Positions 23,956-31,871 of a DNA stretch of 34,961 bases are shown piece by piece. The notes under the pieces are model-generated. The model had not been told where the DNA came from. It saw nothing but the letters and a program-made list of their open reading frames with translations, and made no database searches. Source of the DNA: CAJPSE01 sp963514535 (GTDB lineage: Bacteria > Synergistota > Synergistia > Synergistales > Aminobacteriaceae); NCBI GenBank assembly GCA_963514535.1, contig CAUPUB010000011.1, positions 1 through 34,961 of the forward strand. Reading direction: 5' to 3'. The translations under genes were made by a program, and so were the position numbers. Position 1 is the stretch's first letter. Every line of letters starts with the position of its first letter.

Positions 23956-24954
23956 ATGAAAAAGGTTGTGTTCATATTTCTTCTTGTCTCTATTCTTTTA
24001 AGCTTTGTGTTTCCTGTTTTTGCGTCGGAATACGAACTTCGGCTGGCTGTAACGGCAACTCCTCCTCATCCGTGGATTGACGCTGCAAACTATATGATTG
24101 AGGAGATAGCCAAAAGGACGGAGGGGAAGGTTAACGTCACCCTCTACCATAGTTCCAGTTTGGGGACCTCTCAAGCGATCCTTGATGAGATCAGCATGGG
24201 GACCATTGATTTCGGACTGGAAGGGATGATGGTCTTGTCGTCCATGGTCCCAGAGGCTGTAGTTCTGTCCTATCCTTATTTTTTCAGAGATTATGATCAA
24301 TTTCGCAAGGTGACCGGAAGGGATAGCGATGTTTTGGCCTATTTTCAAAAGCTTTTCCAAGATCGCAATTTAGGGATCAGGCTTTTGGCCCTTGGTGGAG
24401 GGGGGACACGTCAATATTCCAACAGAATCAAGCCTATCAGGACTCCCGATGATTTGAAGGGGATGAAGATGCGTGTTCCAGGCTCTCCGATTGAGAGCAA
24501 AATCTGGGGACGAGCCGGCGCCATTACCACCCCGACAAGCTGGGGAGAGGTTTATTCCGCAATCCAGACAGGGGTTGTCGATGCCTTTGAATCGACGATC
24601 AGCGGCTATTACGGCAGCAAACTTTATGAAGTTGCCAAGTACCACAGCAAGACGCAGCATCAATATATGATTTCCGGTGTGTTTATCAGTGAGGCGACCT
24701 ACAATAAACTTCCTCCGTCTTACAGAGAAATCGTAGCCGCTGTCGGAGCGGAGGCCGGAGCTGTCGTGACCGCAAAAGGCCTGGAATATGATGAGCGTTT
24801 GTTGCAGGAAATGATCGACAAAAAACTTGCTGTCGTCAACGAAGTCGATAAGGATGCTTTTATCGAGCTCTATGCCCCTCTGCAGGATGAACTTGCAGAA
24901 AGCGGCGGCTTTACTACGTTGCTGAAACTGATGCGAGAGGTTCGAGATCGCTGA
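23956..24954 (+). CDS. dctP: TRAP transporter periplasmic substrate-binding protein, system 3
   Basis: About 332 residues, start ATG at 23956 with AAAGGAG 7 bases upstream. The signal peptide MKKVVFIFLLVSILLSFVF ends near FASE. Motifs: TPDDLKGMKMRVPGSPI and EVYSAIQTGVVDAFES, typical of DctP with the ligand-binding arginine in KMRVP. Base composition is clearly lower in GC than the systems at 2.5-8.4 kb. It heads an operon under the GntR gene; the ligand may be the substrate or product of the opine dehydrogenase-like enzyme downstream. Confidence 0.92.
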   Translation: MKKVVFIFLLVSILLSFVFPVFASEYELRLAVTATPPHPWIDAANYMIEEIAKRTEGKVNVTLYHSSSLGTSQAILDEISMGTIDFGLEGMMVLSSMVPEAVVLSYPYFFRDYDQFRKVTGRDSDVLAYFQKLFQDRNLGIRLLALGGGGTRQYSNRIKPIRTPDDLKGMKMRVPGSPIESKIWGRAGAITTPTSWGEVYSAIQTGVVDAFESTISGYYGSKLYEVAKYHSKTQHQYMISGVFISEATYNKLPPSYREIVAAVGAEAGAVVTAKGLEYDERLLQEMIDKKLAVVNEVDKDAFIELYAPLQDELAESGGFTTLLKLMREVRDR

Positions 24955-24960
24955 AACAAG

Positions 24961-24997
24961 GTTGTAGGCGTCAGAAAATTTTCCTGCCGCCTGCAAC
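24961..24997 (+). other. Intercistronic hairpin after the TRAP 3 binding-protein gene
   Basis: GTTGTAGGCG pairs with CGCCTGCAAC (one G-U pair in RNA) around a 17-base loop, seven bases after the dctP stop. There is no T-run. It may stabilise the upstream message and set the ratio of binding protein to membrane subunits. Confidence 0.5.
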
Positions 24998-25059
24998 TCC
25001 CACTCCAGAAGGAACTTGACCCAAAAAACCGCTTGTCCTGTTGTAGAGGAGGTGAGCTC

Positions 25060-25563
25060 TTGAAGGCGCTTCGCAAGTTCAACTTTTTGATGCGAAAAAT
25101 ATTGCTGTTGTGGGGTACGCTGCTTTTAAGCGCTTTCGTGGCTGTAGTTTTCCTGCAGGTCATTTCAAGAAACATTCTAAGAGTATCCATGGACTGGACC
25201 TCAGAAGTTGCTCTTTTGACCTTTGTCTGGTCCGTCATGTCAGGGTCGGCCGTCGCCTTATCGATGAGGCGCCATTACATGGTGGATCTCATTCCTGTGC
25301 GTCATGTCAAATTAAATAAGGGGGTGCTCATCCTCTCCGATCTGCTTGTGATGGCCTTCATTCTCTCTCTGATCTGGGGAGGGGCCAGGTTCGCGTTTCT
25401 CGGCTGGTATCGATTGACCACGGCTCTTGAGATTCCACGATTTTGGCTTTTTGTGTCACTTCCGATCAGCGCCTTTTTCATGCTCACGTTCAACGTGGAA
25501 AACCTTTTAATCGACATCAAGGACTTTAGAGCCCCACAGGAGGAAGGAGGGGAAACTCCATGA
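25060..25563 (+). CDS. dctQ: TRAP transporter small membrane subunit, system 3
   Basis: About 167 residues from TTG at 25060, chosen because GAGGAGG lies 7 bases upstream; an earlier in-frame TTG has no site. Four hydrophobic segments and the DctQ motif DWTSEVALLTFVWSVMSGSAVALSMRRHYMVDL are present. It couples to dctM through an ATGA overlap at its stop. Confidence 0.9.
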   Translation: MKALRKFNFLMRKILLLWGTLLLSAFVAVVFLQVISRNILRVSMDWTSEVALLTFVWSVMSGSAVALSMRRHYMVDLIPVRHVKLNKGVLILSDLLVMAFILSLIWGGARFAFLGWYRLTTALEIPRFWLFVSLPISAFFMLTFNVENLLIDIKDFRAPQEEGGETP

Positions 25564-26852
25564 ACTCTCATTTACTTTTTCTTCTGGGCTCATTTTTTCT
25601 CTTTATTGCCATAAGGGTTCCCGTTGCCTTTGCCCTTGGGTTATCTTCGCTGCTTACCGTGATCCAGCTGGGGCTGCCCTTCACGTCAATCGTCAACCAG
25701 ATGTTCAGCGGAATCAATTCTTTTCCTCTTCTTGCCGTACCGTTTTTCCTGCTGCTCGGCAGGCTCATGAACGATGGAGGGATTACCGATCGTCTGATGA
25801 AGGTCTCGGATGCATGGGTCGGACACATCAAGGGAGGCCTGGGCCATGTCAACGTCATGGTCAGTATGCTGTTTGCAGGGCTTTCCGGATCCTCTTCCGC
25901 AGATACGGCTGGCATTGGAGCCATGTTGATCCCCGCCATGAAAAAAGCCGGCTTCGACGTGGACTTCTCCGTAGCGATCACGGCGGCATCCTCAACGCTC
26001 GGCGGAATCATCCCTCCGAGCATCCTGATGGTCGTCTATGGCGCAATGGGGCAGCTTTCCATAGGCGCGCTCTTTTTAACCGGTATCGTCCCAGGTATCC
26101 TGATCGGTATTGCCCAGATGCTCTACACCTATTGCCTGGCGCGAAAACGAAATTACCCTTCTCTGGAGAGGAAGGGGTATCTTGAGCGCCTCAAGGTCAC
26201 TGCCAGTGCCCTTCCCCCTTTATCTCTGCCGTTCGTCATCCTTGGAGGCGTTACCTTTGGGTACTTTACGGCAACTGAGGCTGCCGCCATTGCAGTCTTA
26301 CTTGGATTGATCCTGATTCTCATCGTGTATCGTCACATCGGAATCAAGGATCTCCCCGCAGTCTTCGCCGATTCTCTGATAGGGTACGCCGTTCCCATGT
26401 TCGCCGTTGCCAATGCCAGCATTTTCGGATGGCTCATTGCCTACCTGAATGCCCCCGCGACGGTGGCAAACTGGATTCTGTCCTTGACCCACAGCTATTA
26501 TGGCGTCTATGCCATGATCGTACTCTTCCTGCTCATTGTCGGGACGTTTTTAAGCCCTCTGACCGCCGTCATCATTTTTCTTCCCATTTTGCAAAAGATG
26601 GGGGACAGCGTAGGGATACACCCGCTGCACCTGGGGGTCATTGTCAACCTGACCCTTTCCCTGGGGTTGATCACGCCCCCATACGGAATCTGCCTTCTGA
26701 TAGCGTCTCAGTTGGGGGAGATCAGTACGCCTCGTGCCTTCCTGGCCATTTTCCCCATGATTTTTCTCACGATCGCGGTCATTGTCCTGGGCATTCTTTT
26801 TCCCGAGCTTTTCCTTTTCATTCCGCGCTTTTTCATGCCCGCCTCATTTTGA
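25560..26852 (+). CDS. dctM: TRAP transporter large membrane subunit, system 3
   Basis: A 430-residue integral membrane protein. Motifs: NSFPLLAVPFFLLLGRLMNDGGI, LFAGLSGSSSADTAGIGAML, LGGIIPPSILMVVYGAMG and LGLITPPYGICLLIASQL. It forms the inner-membrane translocator with DctQ. It ends 48 bases before the opine dehydrogenase-like gene, so all four genes may be one transcript. Confidence 0.93.
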   Translation: MNSHLLFLLGSFFLFIAIRVPVAFALGLSSLLTVIQLGLPFTSIVNQMFSGINSFPLLAVPFFLLLGRLMNDGGITDRLMKVSDAWVGHIKGGLGHVNVMVSMLFAGLSGSSSADTAGIGAMLIPAMKKAGFDVDFSVAITAASSTLGGIIPPSILMVVYGAMGQLSIGALFLTGIVPGILIGIAQMLYTYCLARKRNYPSLERKGYLERLKVTASALPPLSLPFVILGGVTFGYFTATEAAAIAVLLGLILILIVYRHIGIKDLPAVFADSLIGYAVPMFAVANASIFGWLIAYLNAPATVANWILSLTHSYYGVYAMIVLFLLIVGTFLSPLTAVIIFLPILQKMGDSVGIHPLHLGVIVNLTLSLGLITPPYGICLLIASQLGEISTPRAFLAIFPMIFLTIAVIVLGILFPELFLFIPRFFMPASF

Positions 26853-26900
26853 CACTATAGTCTTTGGGTTCGAGCCTTTCAGGAAAGGAGCTATATCTTG

Positions 26901-28028
26901 ATGAAAATTGCCGTTGTCGGCGCGGGGGCTTGCGGTTTCATGACTGCCGCACACACCGCTTTGAATGGACACGATGTCGCGCTGTACGAATTCCCGGAGT
27001 TCTCGGAGTCGATCACTGAAATACAAAAACTGGGCGGAGTCAACCTGGAAGTCTGCGAGGGAAATGGCCTGCCCAGCGGATTTGCAAAAATCAATACGAT
27101 CACGTCGGACATAGCTGTCGCTTTAGAAGGTGCGGAGATTATCATCGTTGCCGTTCCGGCATATGCGGAGGCTCGAGCCGCAAAGGTCTGCGCTCCGTAC
27201 TTAAAAAAGGAACAAAGCGTCTACCTCTCCTCGGGGTACATGTACGGCAGCCTGGAGTTCGCTCAAATTCTTAAAGAGAATGGCAACCACGAGTCTATCG
27301 AAATTGCCGAGATGAACAACACAATTTATGCTGGATTTAAAACCAGTCCTTCGACAGTTTGGGCCGGGGGCTATAAACATGGACTGGGAGTAGCTTCGTT
27401 TCCTGGAAAATCGACGACGTCCATGGTAGAAAAGCTCAAGACGCTTTATCCCGAGATTGTGGCGTTCGAAAACATCATCAAAACCGGCATTTCCAACCCC
27501 AACCCGTCCCTTCATGCAACGACGGTCATCTTCAATGCCTGTTATGTAGATAGAAAAGCGGACGTACTGCTCTATCATGATGGACAATACCTGAGCGCTA
27601 TGAGCGAGGCAGTCGCCAGGGTCAATGAGGATATGAACGCAGAACGCATGAGGCTGCTTGAAAAAGGAGTATTCCAATCCCTGGAGGAATGGAAGTTCCT
27701 CGTCAGAGATTGGTACAGCTACCATGGTGTCAGAGGAGAGACCTTAACTGAAATTGTCAGCAGCCACCCTGGCCTTTCCCTGGGCAAATTGCCAAAGACG
27801 TTTGATCACCGCTATCTCACCGAGGATGTCCCCTTCGGGTTGCTGCCTCTCATCGAAATTCTGGAGCGCTATGAAATTCCATGCCCCGTCAATAAGGCTG
27901 TGGCTGCCCTTGCCGTGTCCCTTTCCGGAATCAATCTAAACGAACGACAACGCACGCTGCGTAGTCTGGGACTTGAAAAACTCTCCAATGCGGATTTGTT
28001 CCGCTATCTATACGAGGGAAAACTGTAG
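26901..28028 (+). CDS. Octopine/nopaline (opine) dehydrogenase family oxidoreductase
   Basis: About 375 residues. An N-terminal Rossmann fold carries the dinucleotide motif VVGAGACG (residues 5-12) and the all-helical opine dehydrogenase domain follows, with NPNPSLHATTVIFNACYV around residue 200 holding the candidate catalytic histidine. Enzymes of this group reductively join a 2-oxo acid to an amino acid or run the reverse oxidation. Position after a TRAP operon suggests oxidation of an imported N-carboxyalkyl amino acid or related compound. The ATG follows a TTG that is equally close to AAAGGAG. A GPD- or ketopantoate-reductase-like fold is the alternative, but the C-terminal domain favours opine dehydrogenase. 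Confidence 0.8.
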   Translation: MKIAVVGAGACGFMTAAHTALNGHDVALYEFPEFSESITEIQKLGGVNLEVCEGNGLPSGFAKINTITSDIAVALEGAEIIIVAVPAYAEARAAKVCAPYLKKEQSVYLSSGYMYGSLEFAQILKENGNHESIEIAEMNNTIYAGFKTSPSTVWAGGYKHGLGVASFPGKSTTSMVEKLKTLYPEIVAFENIIKTGISNPNPSLHATTVIFNACYVDRKADVLLYHDGQYLSAMSEAVARVNEDMNAERMRLLEKGVFQSLEEWKFLVRDWYSYHGVRGETLTEIVSSHPGLSLGKLPKTFDHRYLTEDVPFGLLPLIEILERYEIPCPVNKAVAALAVSLSGINLNERQRTLRSLGLEKLSNADLFRYLYEGKL

Positions 28029-28066
28029 AGCCACAGCAGCGGTAACCTGGAAGAGGTTTATAATGA

Positions 28067-28255
28067 GGAGCGTCCCCATATCTCTTTATCGGGAAGGACC
28101 AGATTGTTAAGCCGTATGCAACAGGCTCCGACAACTTCGTAGCAACCTTGAGCATTGTGGGGCCCTCTTTCGACCTCGAGGGGCGTTTTGAGGAATCCGC
28201 ACGCTTTCTCAGAGAGGTCCGAGAGGAAATCCCCGGTCCGAAAGGTGTGGAGTGA
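28067..28255 (+). pseudogene. C-terminal remnant of an IclR-family regulator
   Basis: The frame contains GSDNFVATLSIVGPSFDLE followed by RFEESARFLREVREEIPGP and TGA, which matches the last strand and helix of the IclR effector domain (typically VAALSVSGP, then a helix ending AREIS). It is preceded by in-frame TAA and TGA at 28061-28066 and has no good start codon. A ribosome-site-like GAAGAGG and ATG at 28062 begin in another frame and stop after 15 codons, suggesting a frameshift as well as truncation. The TGA is one base before the livG start. No HTH domain is nearby. Confidence 0.6.
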
Positions 28256-28256
28256 C

Positions 28257-29027
28257 ATGTTGGAGGTAAAGGGAATCTCCGTTCATTTCGGAGGGTTGAA
28301 GGCCGTCGAAAAGGTGGATTTAAAGGTGGGCAAGGGGGAGATCCTTTCCCTGATCGGGCCCAATGGGGCGGGGAAAACAACCTTTTTCAACCTCGTCAGC
28401 GGTTTTTTGCGGCCCCATGAAGGGAATACGGTCTTCAAGGGTCGGGACATCACTCATCTTCCGCCGCATCGAATCGCCGCCCTTGGGCTGGTACGGACAT
28501 TCCAGAAGACCAACATTTTCGCGGACATCGACGTCGTCGAAAGTGTCAGGATCGGCTTTTCTTCCTGCCGTACCGCGAGCTTTCCCGATATCCTGCTGCA
28601 AGGGAAACAAAGCCGAAGAGAACAGGAGTATGTAAAGGAGCGTACCGACGAACTTCTGCATTTTACCGGCCTCTTTGGCCTGAGAAGGTGTCTCGTCAAA
28701 AACATCCCCTACGGTAAACAGCGCATGTTGGCCATTGCCCTGGCTCTTGCGACTGATCCGGAGCTTTTGCTCCTTGACGAGCCCGCTACCGGACTTAATC
28801 CCGTCGAAACCGACGAGCTCAGAGACATAATATTGAGGATTCGTTCCGAGCGGGGGATTACCATCTTTATGATTGAGCACAACATGAACCTGGTTGCCTC
28901 CATCTCAGATCGTGTGGTCGTGCTGAATCATGGTGAAAAGCTGGCGGAGGGGCTGCCCTCGGAGATTGCCAGGGATCCTTTGGTCGTCGAAGCCTATCTG
29001 GGCAGGGGGTACTCTCATGCTCCTTGA
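28257..29027 (+). CDS. livG: Branched-chain-type ABC transporter ATP-binding protein LivG, system 2
   Basis: About 256 residues from ATG at 28257 (MLEVKGISVHFGGLKAV). Walker A GPNGAGKTT, the canonical LivG signature IPYGKQRML, Walker B LLLLDEPATGLNP and the EHNM switch are intact. The frame is also open upstream through the IclR remnant, but the conserved LivG start is here. It overlaps livF by 11 bases. Confidence 0.93.
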   Translation: MLEVKGISVHFGGLKAVEKVDLKVGKGEILSLIGPNGAGKTTFFNLVSGFLRPHEGNTVFKGRDITHLPPHRIAALGLVRTFQKTNIFADIDVVESVRIGFSSCRTASFPDILLQGKQSRREQEYVKERTDELLHFTGLFGLRRCLVKNIPYGKQRMLAIALALATDPELLLLDEPATGLNPVETDELRDIILRIRSERGITIFMIEHNMNLVASISDRVVVLNHGEKLAEGLPSEIARDPLVVEAYLGRGYSHAP

Positions 29028-29742
29028 GGTCGAAAAACTGAATGTGCATTACGGCAGGTCTCAAGTCCTTCATGAGGTCTCCTTGAGAGCAGAAAAGGGA
29101 TCCATTGTCACCCTGATAGGCTCCAACGGGGCCGGAAAGACCACCTTGATGATGTGCCTGTCCGGGGTCCTTCGTCCAACGGGCGGGAAGGTCCTCTTTG
29201 ATGGGAAGGTCCTCTTTGATGGGCAGAGCCTGGAGGGAAAAAGCTCGGATTGGATTGTCGCTCATGGCCTGTCCCAGTGTCCCGAGGGACGCCGCGTCTG
29301 GCCCAGGATGACCGTCCTGGAAAATCTCGAGATGGGAGCCGTCTCCGTTTCCGACGCTTCCCTGGTCCGGGAACGCCTGGCTTGGTCCTTCGAGCATTTC
29401 CCCATCCTTGCAGAACGCCGGAACCAGTTGGCCGGAAGCCTGAGCGGCGGCGAACAACAGATGCTCGCCATCGCAAGGGCACTGATGCCCAATCCCAAAC
29501 TGCTGTTGCTGGATGAACCGTCTCTGGGCCTGGCCCCCATCGTCGTCGAAAAGGTTATGGATATCATAAGGGCGATACGGGACGAAGGAACGACGGTTAT
29601 CCTGGTTGAACAGAATGCCTTCATGGCGCTGTCCCTGGCGGACTACGCCTATGTCCTGGAGATGGGGCGGGTCGCCCTTTCTGGAAGGGGTGCATCGCTT
29701 CTGACGGATGAGAGGGTCCGCCGCTTCTACCTTGGGGTGTGA
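29017..29742 (+). CDS. livF: Branched-chain-type ABC transporter ATP-binding protein LivF, system 2
   Basis: About 241 residues from ATG at 29017 (MLLEVEKLNVHYGRSQVLHEV), inside the end of livG. Walker A GSNGAGKTT, signature LSGGEQQML, Walker B LLLLDEPSLGLAP and LVEQN are present. An in-frame tandem duplication gives GKVLFDGKVLFDGQ near residue 57-70, in the short strand-turn region between Walker A and the Q-loop, so the protein is six residues longer there than the usual family pattern. Confidence 0.92.
   Translation: MLLEVEKLNVHYGRSQVLHEVSLRAEKGSIVTLIGSNGAGKTTLMMCLSGVLRPTGGKVLFDGKVLFDGQSLEGKSSDWIVAHGLSQCPEGRRVWPRMTVLENLEMGAVSVSDASLVRERLAWSFEHFPILAERRNQLAGSLSGGEQQMLAIARALMPNPKLLLLDEPSLGLAPIVVEKVMDIIRAIRDEGTTVILVEQNAFMALSLADYAYVLEMGRVALSGRGASLLTDERVRRFYLGV
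29185..29220. repeat. Exact in-frame tandem duplication of 18 bp inside livF (system 2)
   Basis: GGGAAGGTCCTCTTTGAT occurs twice without spacer, encoding GKVLFD twice. Perfect identity at all codon positions indicates a recent slippage event. Confidence 0.92.
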
Positions 29743-29802
29743 CAGGCGCCGCTGTGGGGGTACCTATATTGGGTTGTTCCAAAAATTGAGGAGGTGTATG
29801 AG

Positions 29803-30951
29803 GTGAAGAAAGTTTTTTGGTTGCGTGCGGTGATGTTGGCGGTTATTTCCCTCTTTTGGGCGTCCGCAGGCTGGGCCGGTCCGGAGCCCATCCGCATCGG
29901 GGTGGTCCTTCCGACCTCCGGTCCCATCGCCTACGATGGCGGACTGACCTTGAACGGCATCAAGATGGCTGTAGATGAAATCAACTCCGCAGGAGGCGTC
30001 CTGGGGGCTCCCGTCGAGCTTTTCGTCGAGGACAGCGCGGGTGTTCCCGCCACAGCGGTGGCAGCCATGGAGAAGCTGGTCGGAATGCAGAAGGTCGTGG
30101 CCGTTATTGGGGATTTCGGAAGCTCGTGCACTCTGGCAATGATGGACGTGGCGCAGCGGGCCCAAATCCCCCTGATCACCCCTGTATCCCTCGCACCCAA
30201 GATCACGGAAATGGGAAACATCTGGATGTTCCGCGGCTGCGACAACTCCTCCATGATTGCCAGAGCCTTCACGAGCTGGGCCGTACAGGAAAAGAAAATC
30301 GACAAATGGGCGTACATTGCCATCAATACGGACTACGGCCGTGGATCCGTCGAGGCCTTCAACAAGGATCTGGAGAAGCTGGGGGCAAAGGTAGTCTTCA
30401 CGGAATATTTCAATCAGGGGGAGACCGACTACTATCCGATTGTCACCCGCCTTGCTGCCAGCGAGGCCAACGGGCTCTGTCTCTTCGGCGAGACCCTGGA
30501 TCTTTCGAGGGTGGTGGCCCAGTACTATGAGATGGGTCTTGAGGGAAAGATGCTGATCCTGGACCCGACCAGCGGGACCTTCAACGCCAAATTCCAGGAG
30601 CTCGCCAGGGAGAACTCGAACGGAATCGTCGGGGCCACTCGCTTCGCTGCCGTCATCCCCACGCCCGAGGCCCAGAAATTTGTCTCCGATTACAGGGCCC
30701 GCTACGGCTTCGACCCTGAGAAATATGCCCAGGCCGGGTACGACTGCACTCGAATGATCTCCCTGTCCATTGATAAGGCACAGGCAGCGGATCCTGCAAA
30801 GATCCGTGAGGCCCTGGCCGGCATTCGATATGAAGGGCCTCAGGGAAAGGCTCATTTCGATGCTAAAAATCAGCTGATCATCAGCGAGTACATCGTTACG
30901 TTCCAGGATGGCAAACTGGAGATTGTCGCGGGCCCGATCGCAGCAGAGTAG
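29803..30951 (+). CDS. livK: Branched-chain-type ABC transporter periplasmic binding protein, system 2
   Basis: About 382 residues. The GTG at 29803 is chosen because GGAGG lies 8 bases upstream; a GTG three codons earlier overlaps that site. The signal peptide VKKVFWLRAVMLAVISLFWASAGWA is followed by PIRIGVVLPTSGPIAYDG and AVDEINSAGGVLG, typical of HAAT binding proteins. The C-terminal half has AQAGYDCTRM. Its ligand is probably an amino acid or amide. It lies between livF and livH, unlike system 1 where it comes first. Confidence 0.92.
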   Translation: MKKVFWLRAVMLAVISLFWASAGWAGPEPIRIGVVLPTSGPIAYDGGLTLNGIKMAVDEINSAGGVLGAPVELFVEDSAGVPATAVAAMEKLVGMQKVVAVIGDFGSSCTLAMMDVAQRAQIPLITPVSLAPKITEMGNIWMFRGCDNSSMIARAFTSWAVQEKKIDKWAYIAINTDYGRGSVEAFNKDLEKLGAKVVFTEYFNQGETDYYPIVTRLAASEANGLCLFGETLDLSRVVAQYYEMGLEGKMLILDPTSGTFNAKFQELARENSNGIVGATRFAAVIPTPEAQKFVSDYRARYGFDPEKYAQAGYDCTRMISLSIDKAQAADPAKIREALAGIRYEGPQGKAHFDAKNQLIISEYIVTFQDGKLEIVAGPIAAE

Positions 30952-30981
30952 CGAAGGAGCGCACAGTCCGAGAAAACTTTC

Positions 30982-31000
30982 CGGAAAAGAGGGGTTTCCG
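30982..31000 (+). promoter_or_regulatory. Hairpin enclosing the livH (system 2) ribosome site
   Basis: CGGAAA and TTTCCG pair around the loop AGAGGGG, which is the ribosome site of livH. The upstream TTTCCGGAAA is itself a palindrome, so two alternative pairings compete. It could modulate livH translation; this is inferred from structure only. Confidence 0.35.
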
Positions 31001-31001
31001 C

Positions 31002-31871
31002 ATGATGACGGTTTTTTTCCAGCAGATGCTGAACGGTGTCATCCAGGGCTGTATTTATGCCCTGATCGCCTTGGGGCTATCCCTGATCTTCGGCATTCTG
31101 GAGGTGGCAAACTTCGCCCATGGGGAATTTTACATGCTGGGGGCGTTCATGGCCCTTTTCTCCGTCCGGTTCCTGCACGTCCCTTTTTTCGTCGCCATGC
31201 TCATCGCCATGGGAGGTATGACCCTGTTCGGCATCCTGGTCGAACGTACCGTATTCCGTCCCATCGTAGGCAAACCCCTCATCAACAGTATGCTGCTCTC
31301 ATTCGGACTGTCGACAGCGTTGGCCAACGCAGCGCTTTTTTTCTTCGGCGCAGATCCGCAGAAGATCGAGTCCGGCCTGGCACGGGTCCGATTTCGAGTG
31401 TTCGGGCTTCATCTCACCGGTGAGCGTCTCGCCATCCTCGCTCTGAGCATTCTGCTGGTCCTCCTGCTCGCCTGGTTCATCCGATACACGAAGACGGGTA
31501 AATCGATGCGGGCCATCGCTCAGGACCGAGTGGCAGCACAGCTCGCCGGCATCAATGTCGGACGGATCTACGCCATAACCTTCGCCGTGGGAGGGGCCCT
31601 GGCGGCGGCAGCTGGAAGTATGGTCGGGGCCATGTTCTTCGTCTCTCCCGAGATGGGGCTCTCGGTGGTTCTAAAGTCCTTCGTCATCGTCATCCTGGGG
31701 GGATTCGGTAACATCGGTGGGGTCATATTCGCCGCCGTCCTCATCGGCCTCCTGGAAAGCCTGGGGGGCGGATATATCAGTTACGCCTATAAGGACGCCT
31801 ATCCCTTCCTGCTGCTCGTCGTTCTCTTCATTCTCAGGCCCCAGGGACTGACAGGAGGGGGACGGGCATGA
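31002..31871 (+). CDS. livH: Branched-chain-type ABC transporter permease LivH, system 2
   Basis: A 289-residue permease starting MMTVFFQQMLNGVIQGCIYALIALGLSLIFG, with EVANFAHGEFYMLGAF and DRVAAQLAGINVGRIYAITFAVGGALAAAAG motifs. About eight membrane segments. Its stop overlaps the livM ATG (ATGA). Confidence 0.93.
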   Translation: MMTVFFQQMLNGVIQGCIYALIALGLSLIFGILEVANFAHGEFYMLGAFMALFSVRFLHVPFFVAMLIAMGGMTLFGILVERTVFRPIVGKPLINSMLLSFGLSTALANAALFFFGADPQKIESGLARVRFRVFGLHLTGERLAILALSILLVLLLAWFIRYTKTGKSMRAIAQDRVAAQLAGINVGRIYAITFAVGGALAAAAGSMVGAMFFVSPEMGLSVVLKSFVIVILGGFGNIGGVIFAAVLIGLLESLGGGYISYAYKDAYPFLLLVVLFILRPQGLTGGGRA

